Source: Nostoc sp. UHCC 0302 (GTDB taxonomy: Bacteria; Cyanobacteriota; Cyanobacteriia; Cyanobacteriales; Nostocaceae). From it: a stretch of 64,000 bases of DNA. The position numbers were made by a program, and so were the translations under genes. Shown here one piece after another: positions 32,388 to 41,563 of this stretch (the stretch's first letter is position 1; each line of letters starts with the position of its first letter). The notes under the pieces were generated by a model. The model saw only the letters and a program-made list of their open reading frames with translations, was not told the DNA's origin and did not search any database. The stretch spans positions 2,420,501 through 2,484,500 of the forward strand of contig NZ_CP151099.1 of assembly GCF_038096175.1 (NCBI RefSeq), written 5' to 3'.

Positions 32388-33653
32388 TTACTCTACCAAC
32401 CCTCGTCCCTTCACCTCAGCCAAACCATCGGCATTTAACACATCTCCTGTTGTATAATATCCAGCTGCTTTTTTCGCTTCAATTTCTACTCTTGCATCTT
32501 GGGGAATTAAATCATCTGGGATGGGTATTCTTTCTACAATCTCAATTCCCGCCTGAATTATGGCGTTGTACTTCATGTTACTCATAGATACCATGCGGTC
32601 AATGCGAGTAATGCCTAGCCAATGCAAGACATCCGGCATCAATTCTTGGAATCGCATATCTTCTACTCCTGCAACGCATTCTGTGCGTGCAAAGTAAGCA
32701 TCAGCGCGATCGCCTCCTTCTTGACGCTTCCGGGCATTGTAAACTAAGAATTTAGTCACTTCTCCTAAAGCGCGTCCTTCCTTGCGACAGTAGACAATTA
32801 TACCAACACCACCCTCCTGCGCTGTCTGAACGCACACTTCAATTCCATGTGCTAAATAAGGGCGACAGGTACAAATATCCGAGCCAAATACGTCAGAACC
32901 GTTACATTCATCATGTACGCGCACAGCAACAGGTTTCTTGGGGTCTGTAATCGCAGCTAAATCACCGATGATATAAACTGTTACACCGCCAATTGGTGGC
33001 AAAAACACCTCTAAATCGGATCGCGTCACCAATTCTGGAAACATCCCGCCAGTTTGTTCAAATAAAGCGCGACGTAAATCCGCTTCTGATATGCCAAAAC
33101 GTTTTGCAATTCCTGGTAAATACCAAACTGGCTCAATGGCGGCTTTTGTAACCACCAAATCACCGCCTAGTTTCATAATCTTGCCATCTACCTGCAAGCG
33201 TCCTTTATCCACTGCATCTTGCAGTTCTGGCATATTAATGTGAGCTTTGGTAATAGCGATCGTCGGGCGGATATCATATCCCTTTTCGTAGTATGGCGCA
33301 AATACTTCCGATGCGATCGCGCCATATGGGTCTAGAGAAACTATCTTATCAGGATCAGCCCAGCTAGGGTGCGGGCCGATATGCTCTATTGGTGATGTAT
33401 TTGTCAAATCCGCTCGATGATCCGATTGCAGCGCACCGCTAGCCACTGCCAAGGCACGATAAACAGCGTAACTACCAGAGTGAGTGCCAATTACGTTGCG
33501 GTGTGTCTGCTTAGTCAGTGTGGCAATAATCGGGCCGCGTTGCATAGGCTCAGTCGCTCCCCAGTGAATGGGGATTGGTTTAGGCCCAAAGCTACTAGGA
33601 TGGGATGTGAGAACAATATGCCTGGAAACGCTATTTTGCTTTGGCATAGTCAT
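32388..33653 (-). CDS. GTP cyclohydrolase II-like protein, URC1-like (uracil catabolism)
   Basis: 421 residues. The C-terminal half is a GTP cyclohydrolase II (RibA) fold: VAVRVHDECNGSDVFGSDIC with zinc Cys ligands (CNGSDVFGSDICTC), then YCRKEGRALG. The N-terminal ~190 residues are an extra domain typical of the URC1 branch rather than riboflavin-pathway RibA. URC1 is needed for uracil degradation in Lachancea kluyveri. The neighbouring DUF1688/URC4 and upp genes in the same orientation support that role. Plain riboflavin synthesis is the alternative but is less likely with this layout. Confidence 0.88.
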   Translation of the reverse strand: MTMPKQNSVSRHIVLTSHPSSFGPKPIPIHWGATEPMQRGPIIATLTKQTHRNVIGTHSGSYAVYRALAVASGALQSDHRADLTNTSPIEHIGPHPSWADPDKIVSLDPYGAIASEVFAPYYEKGYDIRPTIAITKAHINMPELQDAVDKGRLQVDGKIMKLGGDLVVTKAAIEPVWYLPGIAKRFGISEADLRRALFEQTGGMFPELVTRSDLEVFLPPIGGVTVYIIGDLAAITDPKKPVAVRVHDECNGSDVFGSDICTCRPYLAHGIEVCVQTAQEGGVGIIVYCRKEGRALGEVTKFLVYNARKRQEGGDRADAYFARTECVAGVEDMRFQELMPDVLHWLGITRIDRMVSMSNMKYNAIIQAGIEIVERIPIPDDLIPQDARVEIEAKKAAGYYTTGDVLNADGLAEVKGRGLVE

Positions 33654-33934
33654 TTGTTTTTATGTGATGTTTTTATGAAGTATTAGTTATTAGGTATGTG
33701 TCAACTACCTACAGTCAGTTTTTACTTTTAAAACTTTGGTATCCTCATAGCTAATTGCTTTTAACTTTACATACTAATTTCAGTATTAATAGTATTGCTA
33801 CATACAATAAATAACACAGAAATTTCATAATTACCAATTATTGGGGCGAAATTTAAAGATGAGTTTAAAAATGATTGATAAGATATATTTTGTGAGAAAG
33901 TTAATATTAAGGTACAATCACTAACCTCAAATTC

Positions 33935-34405
33935 ATGGATTCTTTATCTATTAATTCCTTACTTGAAGAGTTGAAAAATCCTGATGCCATAGTTCGCGAA
34001 CAAGCGACTAGAAAAATTTGGCGGATTTGGTTTCAGCAAAAAGGAGTATACGGGCTAGAAAGGATTGACTATAGTCAAAAGTTACTGGATGCTGGCGAAC
34101 TTACAGATGCAGAAGCAGTACTCACAGAGTTAATCCGAGAACAACCGGATTTTGCCGAAGCCTGGAATCGGCGTGCTTTTCTTTATTACAGTATTGCTGA
34201 TTATCAAAAATCTCTCTTGGATTGTCAGCAGGTAGTGCGGCTAAATCCAATTCATTTTGGCGCTCTACACGGTATGGGCTTGTGTTATGCAGCACTAGGA
34301 AAGTATGGTGAAGCTATTCATGCTTTTAAACGCGCTCTGGAAATTCAACCCTATTCGTTAGTGAATCAAAAGTTAATTCTAGAATGTACATTTAGAATCA
34401 GCTAA
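33935..34405 (+). CDS. TPR-repeat protein
   Basis: 156 residues with about three tetratricopeptide repeats (AEAVLTELIREQPDFAEAWN, then YQKSLLDCQQVVRLNPIHFG and YGEAIHAFKRALEIQP). An N-terminal ~50-residue leader contains KNPDAIVREQATRKIWRIWF. Small, cytoplasmic, probably a protein-binding adaptor; the partner is unknown. It stands alone between the URC set and a pseudogene. Confidence 0.85.
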   Translation: MDSLSINSLLEELKNPDAIVREQATRKIWRIWFQQKGVYGLERIDYSQKLLDAGELTDAEAVLTELIREQPDFAEAWNRRAFLYYSIADYQKSLLDCQQVVRLNPIHFGALHGMGLCYAALGKYGEAIHAFKRALEIQPYSLVNQKLILECTFRIS

Positions 34406-34579
34406 AACAGCAGATAGGAGAGAACAATTAGATTGTTTTATCAATCCGTTCCCACCCTCATCAATAACAGTTAATTGCCTGAGATTTTGCCATTTCTTAA
34501 ATACAGTTTTATCTATATTAGTAGTAGTATCATTGCTATAAGTAGCAATGGCAACTAATCGCTAAGTAGAAATTATTGG

Positions 34580-34884
34580 TTGGATAAAGCCACATTTAGT
34601 ACAAACTGGATATTACAAGCAGAACACGGCAGATTTTATCAGGCTATATTGCCACTGGAGTTTATAAAGACCGCAGTTTAGATGTCAGCATCAAAATGGG
34701 TCAGTTTCAAGTTCCTAGCGGTAATCAATTATTGATTGGGGATATAGTAGATTTCTTTATTGGTTACGGCATTGATGCCGTGAAAACCATAGCAACTGGA
34801 ATTACCAAAATCATACAGGTGGTAATTTTCCACAAAGACCCCAATGTCTCATTGCCCATCCCAACACAGCAATTAGAACTTTAA
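34580..34884 (+). pseudogene. NMT1/THI5-like ABC substrate-binding protein fragment
   Basis: Two overlapping frames together recall the N-terminal part of an NMT1/ThiY-type binding protein. First comes LDKATFSTNWILQAEHGRFY (from 34580), then, after a +1/-1 shift near 34650, IATGVYKDRSLDVSIKMGQF and the NQLLIGDIVDFFIGYG motif, ending at a premature stop (34882-34884) after FHKDPNVSLP. The signal peptide and the C-terminal two-thirds are missing. A remnant of a nitrate, taurine or thiamine-precursor type transporter, with no permease or ATPase nearby. Confidence 0.65.
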
Positions 34885-34975
34885 TCCAGACAATCAGCTA
34901 ATTAAAAAAGATCATCAAAAAATTACAGATTAGAGACTTCCAATTAAAAAAATATCTAACTAATGATCATATTTC

Positions 34976-35056
34976 GTAGGGTGTGTTAAAGCGACAGCGT
35001 AACGCACCAAAACCTTTGGGCGGTGCGTTAGGACTAACGTCCATAACGCACCCTAC
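34976..35056. mobile_element. MITE-like palindromic element (81 bp)
   Basis: Terminal inverted repeats GTAGGGTGTGTTA and TAACGCACCCTAC (12 of 13 positions pair), with an inner GCGTTAGGACTAACG dyad. Non-coding. No clear target duplication. Confidence 0.7.
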
Positions 35057-35138
35057 TTACTTATTTCAAAAATCAAATATGAACCCTATAGTACTGAAAA
35101 GCTCTGATTTATCACGAATGATTTAGCAATGCTCAAGT

Positions 35139-36818
35139 CTAATCTTGAGTCTTTTGTTGATAAATTTGCGGTGCAAGAATTACTTGAATTTGCTTTTCTT
35201 GGCATTTTTGAGAGAAAGCGCGAATTTGAGCTTCTTCCTCTCCCTCAATTGACAAAGATTTCAAAAACCCCTGAAATCCTAAAAAAGCTAATTCGTAAAT
35301 AGCTTTTTGAGTAAAACTACCTCCAAAATAGCCAGTGTGGGTATCAACACCTTGAGGATCTCTATTATTAATAGCCTTCCGAATAAATTTTAAAGTCAGT
35401 AAAATATAATTGCCAAAATTTATTGCAGGCTTTTGTATGGCAGAACTAACAATTCCTATCTGTTCATTTCTATCATCTTTGTAATCTGTACAGTCAAAAT
35501 ATGTAAATAAATCTGCGGGTTGTACCTCGTTTTCTGAAATTTTAGTTATTTCTTCAAGCCTTCTATGTTCGCTATTTGAAGAACGAATTTCTAAATATTT
35601 ATAAGGGTTATCTAGTGTATAATCTTTCTCATAATTTTGTTGGTGTAAATTAACAACTCCATATCTGGGTTTGTGACCAACTGTATCATTTCTATTGTTA
35701 AAATGCTTAACTGTTATATTACCAAGCCTGTAGCCACTAATTCGAGTTTGCGCTGGAAAACTAAAGTAGTTTGCGGCAGTGGAGGTAATTCGTAACGCTA
35801 AGTCTCCCTCATTACAAAAAATATAAGCTTCTTCGCAGCGACGTAAAGAAGAACGAAGAAAATTAGCTCGTCCTGGCAAGATAGTTTCTACAGGAATATC
35901 AGGTGCAACTAGCACAAGTCTACCTAAACTAAATACATTGCCAATATTTGAATTTGGGTTTTTATTAATAGATTTAACGTCGAAAACATCAGAGAGAATA
36001 CGAATTACATTTGTAACTACAAAACACCCCATGCTATGACTAATAAATGATAATTTAATGCGCTTTGCAGATGCTAATTTCACAGTGCTATCAAGCTGTC
36101 TGATCAATTCAACTAAGTCTGTTACTCCGTAGTTAGACGCTCTATAACCATCACGGAAATAAGTTACTAATCTTAGAATAATTAATGTAAAAATAATTGA
36201 AGATATAAAACCAAATAAAATTAACAGCGCTGTAAAAAAGTGGACAGCACTATTACTTAAAATATCTAGAAATAGCAAAACTATGGCAGACCAAATACTA
36301 ATAGTTATTCCCAAAACTAAATTGATAGTTAGTAAAGTCGGTAAAGAATATAGAGCGTTGATTAGCTTTTGCTTAAATGAACCAGACTCATCTGTTTTTA
36401 GGGGATTTTCAGATGGCCATCTATATCCTATAAAAATATACTTATTTGGTTGCTGAATATGTGTATTAATATATTCATAAATCTTTTGGCAACCTGTCTC
36501 TGTATCAGATGGTGTAGAACTATAACCATGAATATTTATAATAATTTCTGGTTCTGGGCTTGATTGCAAACTTTGAGCAATTTTCTCAATCATGTCTTTG
36601 GCTGAAGGTTCAGCTTTTTCATCATTGATAGTAAAAAAGTTTGGATGAGCAACTTCTGATAAATAGCTATTAGAATTATTTTCTTCTGTCTCTACGTTGA
36701 GTTTGGCAGTACTCACTACTAAATAACCAGGGATTTTATCCTGGTTGTGTTTTTTAAATTCGTAAATTTTATATGGTTGATTGTCTGCTAAATTCTTCTT
36801 ATCAGGAGAGTACATCAT
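35139..36818 (-). CDS. Membrane-anchored alpha/beta-hydrolase (lipase-like)
   Basis: 559 residues. The hydrolase fold starts with IIINIHGYSS (~95-105, oxyanion strand) and has the nucleophile elbow FISHSMGCFV (~250), as in DUF900-type lipase/esterases. Two TM helices (~162-185, ~195-220) are inserted between these two strands. A catalytic Asp and His are probable further on (LVLVAPDIP, HSMG context) but I could not fix the His. The substrate is unknown, a lipid or ester. It is convergent with the pseudogene upstream and stands alone. Confidence 0.75.
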   Translation of the reverse strand: MMYSPDKKNLADNQPYKIYEFKKHNQDKIPGYLVVSTAKLNVETEENNSNSYLSEVAHPNFFTINDEKAEPSAKDMIEKIAQSLQSSPEPEIIINIHGYSSTPSDTETGCQKIYEYINTHIQQPNKYIFIGYRWPSENPLKTDESGSFKQKLINALYSLPTLLTINLVLGITISIWSAIVLLFLDILSNSAVHFFTALLILFGFISSIIFTLIILRLVTYFRDGYRASNYGVTDLVELIRQLDSTVKLASAKRIKLSFISHSMGCFVVTNVIRILSDVFDVKSINKNPNSNIGNVFSLGRLVLVAPDIPVETILPGRANFLRSSLRRCEEAYIFCNEGDLALRITSTAANYFSFPAQTRISGYRLGNITVKHFNNRNDTVGHKPRYGVVNLHQQNYEKDYTLDNPYKYLEIRSSNSEHRRLEEITKISENEVQPADLFTYFDCTDYKDDRNEQIGIVSSAIQKPAINFGNYILLTLKFIRKAINNRDPQGVDTHTGYFGGSFTQKAIYELAFLGFQGFLKSLSIEGEEEAQIRAFSQKCQEKQIQVILAPQIYQQKTQD

Positions 36819-37474
36819 GTCGATTTACCTTGACAATTTAGGTTGTACTAATTCTCTATGAATCTTTATTCTATTATGCAGCTTTACAGAGAATTGGTAT
36901 AAATAGACTTTCTGTTACAAGAATCCTACGGTTTTTCATGAATACTCGCTACCGCTACAACGAAAAACTGCCCTGGGGCAGGCCAGAGCAGCATTCACGA
37001 AGAGGAGGTTTATGTATGGGGCTTCATAGTTGTGCTGCCCCAGCTTAGGATAAAAAATTCGGTATATAGTTCGTTATTACTAGATACAGCACAAGTTTGG
37101 GAGTATCCGGAAAATAAAGGAAAAATTTTCTACAAAATTGCGCGATCGCCTTTGTCAGCGTCTTATGCGATGATTGGAACAGGCTCAAGAGAAGCTTTTT
37201 TGGGTTTGTGAGGATAGTTTGGGAAAAAAGCGATCGCCTAGTTTACGCTATGTATAGTTGTTATTTGATAAGAGACTTGACTTTTATAACCTCAACCAGA
37301 TAAAATTACCAAACGATACAAAAAACAGAACCATGAAACGTGTTCAGCCACTATCTCTACGAATATGTAACTCCACTAAATGAGTGGGAGTTGCTGTAGG
37401 CTGAGACTTTGAGAATTTTACTAAAACAAAAGTCAATAGAGCAGAGCTACTTTCTCCCGCAGGACTGGATGCAC
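36819..37474. other. Intergenic region with a possible coding remnant
   Basis: No intact gene. One plus-strand frame, about 37080-37211, reads LLDTAQVWEYPENKGKIFYK and on to a TGA, with protein-like composition but no start codon, possibly a gene remnant that I cannot identify. Two HIP1-type GCGATCGC sites and a GC-rich inverted repeat (CTGCCCTGGGGCAG near 36970) are present. Confidence 0.4.
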
Positions 37475-37562
37475 GCGGGTGAGACTTGGTAGTCAGCGGA
37501 GTCTTATAAACTCTGTCCTCCAGATTAGAGGCGTTGAGTCGGTTCAATTCCGGCCACCCGCA
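37475..37562 (+). tRNA. Divergent class-II tRNA-like gene (Leu-like ends, anticodon loop CTTATAA)
   Basis: A perfect 7-bp acceptor stem GCGGGTG/CACCCGC with discriminator A. The T-arm GTCGG-TTCAATT-CCGGC abuts it exactly as in real tRNAs. Anticodon stem GGAGT/ACTCT with a seven-base loop CTTATAA (positions 34-36 = UAU by standard numbering). A long variable arm contains CCTC...GAGG. The acceptor and long arm resemble tRNA-Leu, but the D-arm (GACT-TGGT-AGTC) has only a four-base loop and no leucine anticodon is present. Either a decayed tRNA or an unusual functional one; CCA is not encoded. Confidence 0.5.
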
Positions 37563-37665
37563 CTAAGGAGGAACTTTAACCGAAGTGACTTGACAGAGAA
37601 ATTGATGACGCTTCACATCCTTTAAAATTCTCTGTGGGTGAGATTAAAAGGTCAAAAAAATACTT

Positions 37666-39015
37666 ATGAAAACAATCAACTTGGATGCTCTGATAAATTC
37701 TCTAGAAGGCTTAGAAATCATTACTGACCCTAGCCAAATAGCAAAATTATCCCAAGATTATCACTCCTTTAGCCCTGTGCTAGTACCGAAACTAGAGGGT
37801 AAAGTTGGAGATGTTGTGGTTCGTCCCGCCAATGAAGAAGAGGTTTTAAAAGTAGCAGCTATTTGCGCGAAATTCCGTGTACCCGTTACAGTACGAGGTG
37901 CAGGTACAGGAAATTATGGGCAATGCGTACCATTGCACGGTGGCGTAATTTTAGATATGACGCGGTTGCAAAACATTCTTTGGGTAAAACCAGGATTAGC
38001 GCGGGTAGAAGCTGGGGTGAAATTAGCAGCTTTAGATAAAAAAGCCAGAGACAGCGGTTGGGAAATCAGGATGGCTCCTTCCACATACCGCACAGCAACA
38101 ATCGGCGGATTTATTGCTGGGGGAAGTGGCGGCATTGGTTCGGTACAATATGGTTTACTAGGCGATCGCGGTAATATTCAAGCATTACGAGTTGTGACAG
38201 TAGAAGATGAACCCCGTGTGATTGAGTTGCGAGGGGACGATGTGCAGAAGGTGAATCATGCTTGGGGAATTAATGGCATCATCACGGAAGTGGAAATCCC
38301 GTTAGGGCCAGCTTATCCTTGGGCAGAAGTCATTGTCACATTTGATGAGTTCATGGCAGCGGCAAAGTTCGGTCAGGCATTGGGCTACGCCGATGGCATG
38401 ATTAAGAAATCGATTTCTGTTTTTGCGTCCCCAATTCCACAATACTTTCACGCCCTGCAACAATACATTCCTAAAGGGACTCACGCTGCATTGTTAATGC
38501 TTGCTGAACCGAGTTTGGAATTCTTGCCGGAGTTAGTGCAACAACACGGCGGTAAGATTACTTATCAAAAGCCAGCAGAGGAAGCAGGAAAAGGTGTAAA
38601 TTTGGGAGAATTTACCTGGAACCACACCACCTTACACGCCAGAAGTGTGGATTCTTCAATTACCTACTTGCAAAGTATGTTCCCTGCCAATCAAAGCTTG
38701 CAACTGGTAGAGCATCTGTATGAGCATTTTGGTGATGAAGTGATGATGCATCTAGAATTTTTTCGGGTTAACAGTGCGGTAGTTCCTGGTGCTTTGCAAC
38801 TTGTGCGCTACACCACAGAAGAACGCCTCAACGAGATTATCCACTACCATGAACAGCAGGGCGTGTTTATTGCTAATCCTCACACATATATTATTGAAGA
38901 CGGTGGCAGAAACGTTATTGATCCTAAGCAGTTAAAATTTAAGGAAATTGCTGACCCTTATGGATTGATGAATCCTGGAAAAAGCAAAGTTCTCCAATTA
39001 AAAATCCAAAATTAA
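37666..39015 (+). CDS. FAD-binding oxidase (GlcD/FAD_binding_4 type)
   Basis: 449 residues. The N-terminal PCMH FAD-binding domain contains VVVRPANEEEVLKVAAICAK, the pyrophosphate loop TVRGAGTGNYGQCVPLHGGV and STYRTATIGGFIAGGSGGIG. The C-terminal half carries the substrate domain and ends DPYGLMNPGKSK, a family hallmark. Such enzymes oxidise 2-hydroxyacids or related compounds, transferring electrons via FAD; no partner iron-sulfur gene is adjacent. Cytoplasmic. Substrate unknown. Confidence 0.88.
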   Translation: MKTINLDALINSLEGLEIITDPSQIAKLSQDYHSFSPVLVPKLEGKVGDVVVRPANEEEVLKVAAICAKFRVPVTVRGAGTGNYGQCVPLHGGVILDMTRLQNILWVKPGLARVEAGVKLAALDKKARDSGWEIRMAPSTYRTATIGGFIAGGSGGIGSVQYGLLGDRGNIQALRVVTVEDEPRVIELRGDDVQKVNHAWGINGIITEVEIPLGPAYPWAEVIVTFDEFMAAAKFGQALGYADGMIKKSISVFASPIPQYFHALQQYIPKGTHAALLMLAEPSLEFLPELVQQHGGKITYQKPAEEAGKGVNLGEFTWNHTTLHARSVDSSITYLQSMFPANQSLQLVEHLYEHFGDEVMMHLEFFRVNSAVVPGALQLVRYTTEERLNEIIHYHEQQGVFIANPHTYIIEDGGRNVIDPKQLKFKEIADPYGLMNPGKSKVLQLKIQN

Positions 39016-39187
39016 AAAATTACATATACACAGATTAGAACTTTCTGTGTATATTTGTGTAAACTTCGCAAATCTAACTACCGGGTGTTGTCATCGAAGA
39101 TAAACCAAATCTATGCAGTCCAACGCTAGTTGATACAACGAAGGGAACAAAACGCACGCGAGTGGCTCCACCACCCCAAAATCGCGC

Positions 39188-40234
39188 ATGATTGAGATTG
39201 ACGGTTCCTATGGAGAGGGAGGCGGACAAGTTCTTCGCACTTCCCTAAGTCTAGCCGCCATTACTGGCGAACCTATACGCATTGTAGGTATTCGTGCTGG
39301 ACGCAAAAGGCCAGGATTAGCAGCACAACATTTAACAGCAGTTCGGGCTGCGGCAAGAATTTGTCATGCCCAAATACAAGGTGATGCTTTGGGTTCAATG
39401 CTGCTGGAATTCATTCCTGGTAGTTCTGTGCAAGCAGGAAATTATACCTTTGATATTAGTGAAGCACAAATTGGTGGTTCTGCTGGGGCGATCGCTCTAG
39501 TTTTACAGACTGTCCTTTTACCTTTGGCACTAGCAGATGGTGATTCTGTAGTCACGCTACGCGGTGGAACTCACGTGATTTTTAGCCCGACGGTGACGTA
39601 CATTGAGCAAGTTTATCTACCAATTCTGCAACGCATGGGGATAAAAGCAGAAGTTAAGTTAGGGGCGTGGGGATGGTATCCTCAAGGTGGCGGAGAGGTA
39701 GAGATCCGGGTGAGTGGTGGTAGCAAACTTGCTGGGATCAACTTACTAGAACGTGGACACTTGCAGCAGGTACGGGGGCTGGCGGTGGTAACAGAACTGC
39801 CTTCGCATATTCCCCAACGGATGGCAAATCGTGCAGAAAATTTGTTGCGTCAAGCACATATAAAAGTAGCTGTACAAGCTTTACGAGAAAAAGGTGTAGC
39901 ACCCGGAGCAGGTATTTTCCTAACTGCTGAGTATCAGAATAGCTTGGCGGGTTTTGGTGGGTTTGGACGTTTGCGGTTGTCAGCAGAAACAGTTGCGGAA
40001 ATTGCTTGTAAGCAACTATTTAAGTTTCATCATACAGGCGCACCAATCGATGAACACTTAGGGGATCAGTTATTGTTACCGGCTGCTTTAGCGTCAAAAG
40101 AAAGCCACTACCGAGTGGCTAATGTGAGTACTCACTTGACTACAAATGCAGTGGTGATTGAGCAGTTTGGCTTGGCGCGAACCACAGTGGATGAAGCTGA
40201 GAAAACGGTATCAGTGATTCCTGTGGTTAACTAA
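39188..40234 (+). CDS. rtcA: RNA 3'-terminal phosphate cyclase
   Basis: 348 residues, the usual length. Converts RNA 3'-phosphate to a 2',3'-cyclic phosphate using ATP. IDGSYGEGGGQVLRTSLSL at the start, RPGLAAQHL, the conserved GGTHVIFSPTVTYIE and HTGAPIDEHLGDQLLLPAAL (with the adenylated His region near the end) are diagnostic. No rtcB/rtcR neighbour. The stop codon overlaps the first base of a MITE-like repeat. Confidence 0.96.
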   Translation: MIEIDGSYGEGGGQVLRTSLSLAAITGEPIRIVGIRAGRKRPGLAAQHLTAVRAAARICHAQIQGDALGSMLLEFIPGSSVQAGNYTFDISEAQIGGSAGAIALVLQTVLLPLALADGDSVVTLRGGTHVIFSPTVTYIEQVYLPILQRMGIKAEVKLGAWGWYPQGGGEVEIRVSGGSKLAGINLLERGHLQQVRGLAVVTELPSHIPQRMANRAENLLRQAHIKVAVQALREKGVAPGAGIFLTAEYQNSLAGFGGFGRLRLSAETVAEIACKQLFKFHHTGAPIDEHLGDQLLLPAALASKESHYRVANVSTHLTTNAVVIEQFGLARTTVDEAEKTVSVIPVVN

Positions 40235-40313
40235 TACCAATTCAATTAATGATTGCAACACATCCTTGGGTGAAGACGCGATGAATCGCGTCTCTACTTT
40301 TGTGAAATGGTAT
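40234..40313. mobile_element. MITE-like element, copy B (80 bp)
   Basis: Begins ATACCAATTCA and ends TGAAATGGTAT, containing AGACGCGATGAATCGCGTCT. It is the reverse complement of copy A (30897-30999) apart from an internal length difference. It lies between convergent rtcA and an ABC permease gene, so its hairpin could serve as a shared terminator. Confidence 0.8.
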
Positions 40314-40324
40314 AGGTAAATTTT

Positions 40325-41350
40325 TCAGTAACGAATCCGCGGATCTACATAAGCATTTAAAATATCGATCAAAATGCTTGCCGTCACGACGATCGCACCA
40401 AAAAATACCATGATTCCCTGTACAGTTGGATAATCGCGTTCGGTAATTGCTTGATATAGTCTATTTGCTAAACCAGGCCAAGAAAAGGTTACTTCAGTCA
40501 AAATCGCCCCACCTAACAAGGAAGCAAAGGTCAATCCTAAGACTGTAATTACTGGTATTAAAGCATTTTTTAAAGCGTGAGAAACTAAAATCTTATTTTC
40601 GGGAATACCTCTGGCTCTAGCGGCTTCTACATAATCCGCTCGCATGATTTGCTTTAAATTTACTCGCACAATCCGCTCAAAAATACCACTTAATAAAATT
40701 CCTAGCGTGCAACTAGGAAGAATTAGATAGTACAAAGCGGTAAAAAATTGCGTTAAATTCCCATGTAATAAACTATCTATGGTGTATAGTCCAGTTAAAT
40801 TTTGTGGTGCTGGAATAGTCGCGGGGAAACGTGTTCCTAAAGGTAACCAATCAAGTTGAACAGCAAAAATTAATTGTAAAATCATTCCCGCCCAAAACAT
40901 CGGGAGTGAATAAGTAATGATGCCAAATAATCGTCCTGCTGCATCTAAAGGTGTGCCAGGACGAGAAGCAGAAATTGTACCTATTGTAATGCCTACAATA
41001 AGAGCGATCGCAATAGCAAATACTGCTAACTCTGCTGTTGCTGGGAAGTATTGCCAAATTATCTCCCAAACTTTCTGTCCTCGGCTACTTAGAGAACTGC
41101 CCATATCAAAATGCAGCAAGTTTCCCACATAGTTGAGGTATTGTAATCCAATAGGAAGATTTAAACCTAATTGTTGTCGTAATTCCGCTTTGGCACTTTC
41201 TGGCGCACGTCCCCCAAGAATCGCATCAGCTGGATCTCCTGGCGTTGCACGTAATAGGAGAAACACAATTGTGATAATAGTCAACAATTGAAGTGGAGCT
41301 AACAGTAACCGAGTACTGATGTAATATGTTATGGCTTTGGAACGGGACAT
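40325..41350 (-). CDS. ABC transporter permease, DppB/OppB family
   Basis: 341 residues with six TM helices. LLRATPGDPADAILGG at the start, the EAA loop EAARARGIPENKILVSHALKN and the C-terminal ERDYPTVQGIMVFFGA are those of peptide/nickel-type DppB permeases. The matching binding protein lies 213 bases upstream on the same strand. The second permease (DppC) and the ATPases are not in the window, so the complex must be completed from elsewhere. Confidence 0.92.
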   Translation of the reverse strand: MSRSKAITYYISTRLLLAPLQLLTIITIVFLLLRATPGDPADAILGGRAPESAKAELRQQLGLNLPIGLQYLNYVGNLLHFDMGSSLSSRGQKVWEIIWQYFPATAELAVFAIAIALIVGITIGTISASRPGTPLDAAGRLFGIITYSLPMFWAGMILQLIFAVQLDWLPLGTRFPATIPAPQNLTGLYTIDSLLHGNLTQFFTALYYLILPSCTLGILLSGIFERIVRVNLKQIMRADYVEAARARGIPENKILVSHALKNALIPVITVLGLTFASLLGGAILTEVTFSWPGLANRLYQAITERDYPTVQGIMVFFGAIVVTASILIDILNAYVDPRIRY

Positions 41351-41414
41351 TTTTTAGTTAGGTGTTAAAAGTTAAGAGTTAGAGGATGTTTTAAACCTAC
41401 TATTGCTAAGACAA

Positions 41415-41505
41415 AAGCTCGGAAACCTAACCCCCTTCCCTACAAGGGAATGGGGAGTTGCAAAGCCTCTCTCCGTTTCGGGGAGAGGTTTGGAGAGGGG
41501 TCTTT
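41415..41505. repeat. Dispersed C/G-rich palindromic repeat
   Basis: CCCCCTTCCCTACAAGGG and CTCTCTCCGTTTCGGGGAGAG form two adjacent hairpins between the binding-protein and permease genes. This is a common intergenic repeat type in Nostoc-like genomes and could modulate expression of the downstream permease. Confidence 0.7.
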
Positions 41506-41563
41506 AGTATACTTTGAGACTTTCCAAGTAATCCTCTTAGGAGTCAGGAGTTTTTACTAATGA

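Noticed and set aside
36990-37060. Tiny frames behind a good AGGAGG near 37000
   Set aside because: ATG TAT GGG and ATG GGG CTT frames end after 5-10 codons; too short to support.
37475-37562. Reading the tRNA-like anticodon as UUA, an ochre suppressor
   Set aside because: With the seven-base loop set by the five-pair stem, positions 34-36 are UAU. The UUA reading needs a shifted stem, so a suppressor role is not supported.
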